Assembly: GCA_023393375.1 (NCBI GenBank) | Contig: JAEWLI010000124.1 | Coordinates: 1-7,401 of the forward strand | Direction of reading: 5' to 3' | Source of the DNA: Bacteroidota bacterium | GTDB taxonomy: Bacteria; Bacteroidota; Bacteroidia; Cytophagales; Cyclobacteriaceae | Length of the DNA: 7,401 nt | Part shown: positions 5,675 through 7,401 of the stretch, piece after piece | How positions within the stretch are numbered: the first letter of the stretch is position 1 | Layout of the letters: each line of letters opens with the position of its first letter | Program-made: the position numbers and the translations under genes | Notes under the pieces: model-generated | Seen by the model: only the letters and a program-made list of their open reading frames with translations | Databases searched by the model: none | Told to the model about the DNA's origin: nothing

Positions 5675-7084
5675 TTAATCAGACGGTTTTAATAAATTAT
5701 AATCAAACAATCCTTTTGAAACGATAGCATCAACTACTTGCGATGGGACCAGTTTTTCCCAACCATCAACTCCATTTTGGATCATATGAAGTACGTCGTC
5801 AGAATAGATCTCCATATGTTCCATATTTACTGAAGGTAAATCAATGATCTGTTGGTTTTTACACAAATATTGAAACACATGGTCTAATTTATCCGACAAC
5901 TTCATGTGTTTACTTTGTGTTATGCCATGATTGTTTTTTAAACAAGGATAAACATACACTTTTACATTTTTTTTGAAAAGTCTTCCAAATGATTCCAGAA
6001 TGCCACCACTCAGATCTGTATAATAGGCTTCGTCGAATAACTTTTCAAGGCTGTCATAACCCAATACGATGCGGATATTTTCGGAAGTTAATTGTGTGAT
6101 ATATTCTGCCAACCGGAAATATTTCTGATAATCGGAGATCATAGCATTCAAGCCAAGAGAACCCAATATATCTGCTCGATGGAGAAAATCCTTATCGCTA
6201 ATCCCTTCTTCTCCAGAGAGATCGTTTAACGTGAGCTCAGCCAGGACATTTATTTTACTGGTGTGGATTTCTTCTTGCGTAGCCATTATTTCTCTTGCTG
6301 CATGTAACATGTCTAAATTTACATGAGTGGGAGGTCTGAATCTCCCTCTTAAAATCAGGACAGATTTTTTATAAAGGGCATCCGCAGGTTGAAGCACCTT
6401 GCCATTGGGATCAAACATAGTAGCTCGTGTCAATCCGAACTTCACTAATTTTAAAGCCATCAAACGATTGTCCACATGCTTAAAATCAGGACCATTGATT
6501 TTAAAATAATCGATTTCAATCCTGTCGGATGAAATATTATCCATAAGTGATTGCATAATCTCTTCCGCATCTGTAACGTGCATACAGGCAAAAATCAGGT
6601 TTACACCCAAAACACCTAAAACATGCTGCTGAAGAACGGCATCATTATCTTTGAGTAAAACATGAATCACACATTCATTAAAAGGAGCATTAGGGCTTAA
6701 TTGAAACCGGAAACCTATCCAACCTTCCCCTGCATTGGTTTTGTGAAAATTTAATGTCTGCACCGTATTGGCAAAAACAAAGAACCTTGTGCTGGAAACT
6801 CGGTGTGGCAATCGTTCTAACAGCAATTGAAATTCATGCTCCAACATCATCATCAAACGCTCTTCACTCACGTACCTTTTACTTTTACCATAGATGATGT
6901 CGCTAAACTTCATATCATAAGCTGACATGGTTTTGGCTACGGTCCCCGATGCTGCACCGACTTTAAAAAAATGTGCGGCAGTTTCCTGACCTGCACCGAT
7001 TTCGGCAAATGATCCATATATGCTCAGATCCAGGTTGATTTTCAGGGCTTTCTCTTTGGTAGTCAGCGTTCTGAATAAATCCAT
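5675..7084 (-). CDS. Conserved protein of unknown function, 469 residues
   Basis: I recognise this as a family conserved in Bacteroidota, from memory sometimes labelled nicotinate-nucleotide adenylyltransferase; I cannot support that label. No (H/T)xGH nucleotidyltransferase motif is visible in the N-terminal half, so the function should be left open. Blocks that look conserved are N-L-D-L-S-I-Y-G-S-F-A-E-I-G-A-G-Q-E (17-34), A-S-G-T-V-A-K-T-M-S-A-Y-D-M (45-58), N-G-P-D-F-K (197-202) with D-N-R-L-M-A-L-K-L-V-K (205-215), R-G-R-F-R-P-P-T (246-253) and S-G-G-I-L-E-S-F-G-R-L-F (359-370) followed by V-K-V-Y-V-Y-P (374-380). The protein is soluble, with no signal peptide or clear membrane segment, so it is probably cytoplasmic. 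The start ATG is followed at once by conserved-looking sequence and preceded by a weak -7 box. It is upstream of the GNAT gene, same strand, 60-base gap; a functional link is unproven. Confidence 0.85.
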   Translation of the reverse strand: MDLFRTLTTKEKALKINLDLSIYGSFAEIGAGQETAAHFFKVGAASGTVAKTMSAYDMKFSDIIYGKSKRYVSEERLMMMLEHEFQLLLERLPHRVSSTRFFVFANTVQTLNFHKTNAGEGWIGFRFQLSPNAPFNECVIHVLLKDNDAVLQQHVLGVLGVNLIFACMHVTDAEEIMQSLMDNISSDRIEIDYFKINGPDFKHVDNRLMALKLVKFGLTRATMFDPNGKVLQPADALYKKSVLILRGRFRPPTHVNLDMLHAAREIMATQEEIHTSKINVLAELTLNDLSGEEGISDKDFLHRADILGSLGLNAMISDYQKYFRLAEYITQLTSENIRIVLGYDSLEKLFDEAYYTDLSGGILESFGRLFKKNVKVYVYPCLKNNHGITQSKHMKLSDKLDHVFQYLCKNQQIIDLPSVNMEHMEIYSDDVLHMIQNGVDGWEKLVPSQVVDAIVSKGLFDYNLLKPSD

Positions 7085-7100
7085 AAATATATTAGCTTTA

Positions 7101-7130
7101 AAAAGGTAATCTTTTTGATCTGTTTAACCA
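7101..7130 (-). promoter_or_regulatory. Weak promoter candidate for the 469-residue protein gene
   Basis: The reverse strand shows TGG (7128-7130), 19 bases, then TACCTTTT (7101-7108). Each element is one base off the TTG / TAnnTTTG consensus. The -7 box lies 17 bases upstream of the ATG at 7084, consistent with the other start sites here. No perfect TAnnTTTG match is seen on the minus strand in 7085-7401. Confidence 0.3.
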
Positions 7131-7232
7131 TTTTCTTTCACTTTATGTTGTCTTATCATCATACATTATACTGATTATATTTTGTACTGACTTTTCACGA
7201 ATAAAATTATGCATTATATTAGCAGCAAATTT

Positions 7233-7401
7233 CTACCATGGATTATAAATCTGTCCTATACTTACTATAAGCTCAGGAAAGTATAAGGCTTTAATTAGAA
7301 AAATTAAGACGACCAAATGCCATAAATCAGGCAAAAATTCATCAATAACTCCGCTTAAAGCACCAGAGCTAAACCTATTTGCCATCATCCAATATAGGTA
7401 G
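7233..7401 (-). CDS. Possible C-terminal fragment of an unrecognised membrane protein (runs off right edge)
   Basis: The reverse strand has a frame open from the window edge for 55 codons to a TAG at 7233-7235. The translated end is hydrophobic: L-W-H-L-V-V-L-I-F-L-I-K-A-L-Y-F, then P-E-L-I-V-S-I-G, which would make one membrane segment or a hairpin. It ends I-Y-N-P-W. It has the same strand as all other genes and ends 148 bases before the next start. I do not recognise a family, and an open frame of this length in AT-rich DNA can arise by chance; the rest of the gene would lie beyond the window. The remaining bases (7085-7232) are AT-rich and hold only the weak promoter candidate at 7101-7130. 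Confidence 0.35.
   Translation of the reverse strand, partial: YLYWMMANRFSSGALSGVIDEFLPDLWHLVVLIFLIKALYFPELIVSIGQIYNPW

Noticed and set aside
7211..7288. Short plus-strand frame starting ATG at 7210
   Set aside because: About 25 codons, no family character, antisense to the better-supported minus-strand frame at the right edge.

Overview
The window looks like chromosomal DNA from a member of the Bacteroidota, possibly a Cytophagales/Cyclobacteriaceae-type organism. The grounds are the AT-rich composition, starts without clear Shine-Dalgarno sequences, the Bacteroidota-type -7 box TAnnTTTG just upstream of several start codons, and the gene content. The phylum-level assignment is an inference from these features; the family-level guess is weak.

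All supported genes lie on the minus strand, so transcription reads from high to low coordinates. In that order: a possible C-terminal fragment of an unrecognised membrane protein at the right edge (7233-7401); a 469-residue conserved protein of unproven function (5675-7084); a GNAT N-acetyltransferase resembling PaiA (5084-5614); an extremely AT-rich spacer (4943-5083); four consecutive glycosyltransferase genes (a GT-A 'nucleotide-diphospho-sugar transferase' type at 4013-4942, GT4 at 2815-3999, GT4 at 1642-2745, and GT2 at 806-1645); a 335-base non-coding spacer with a bulged hairpin and short repeats (471-805); and the N-terminal 156 codons of an MMPL/RND-type membrane transporter that runs off the left edge (1-470).

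The four glycosyltransferases form the functional core. They are tightly packed (13-base gap, 69-base gap, then a 4-base ATGA overlap) and most likely build one surface glycan: exopolysaccharide, capsule, O-antigen or a protein-linked glycan. No flippase, polymerase, chain-length regulator or sugar-nucleotide biosynthesis gene is visible, so the window shows only the sugar-transfer part of such a locus. Short-leader promoter candidates before 4013-4942 and before 1642-2745 suggest two transcription units within the cluster. The GNAT and the 469-residue protein may be neighbours rather than partners. I see no RNA genes, CRISPR arrays, insertion sequences or phage genes, and no clear sign of an undescribed multi-gene system. 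The best leads for novelty are the uncharacterised 469-residue family and the structured spacer at 540-805.
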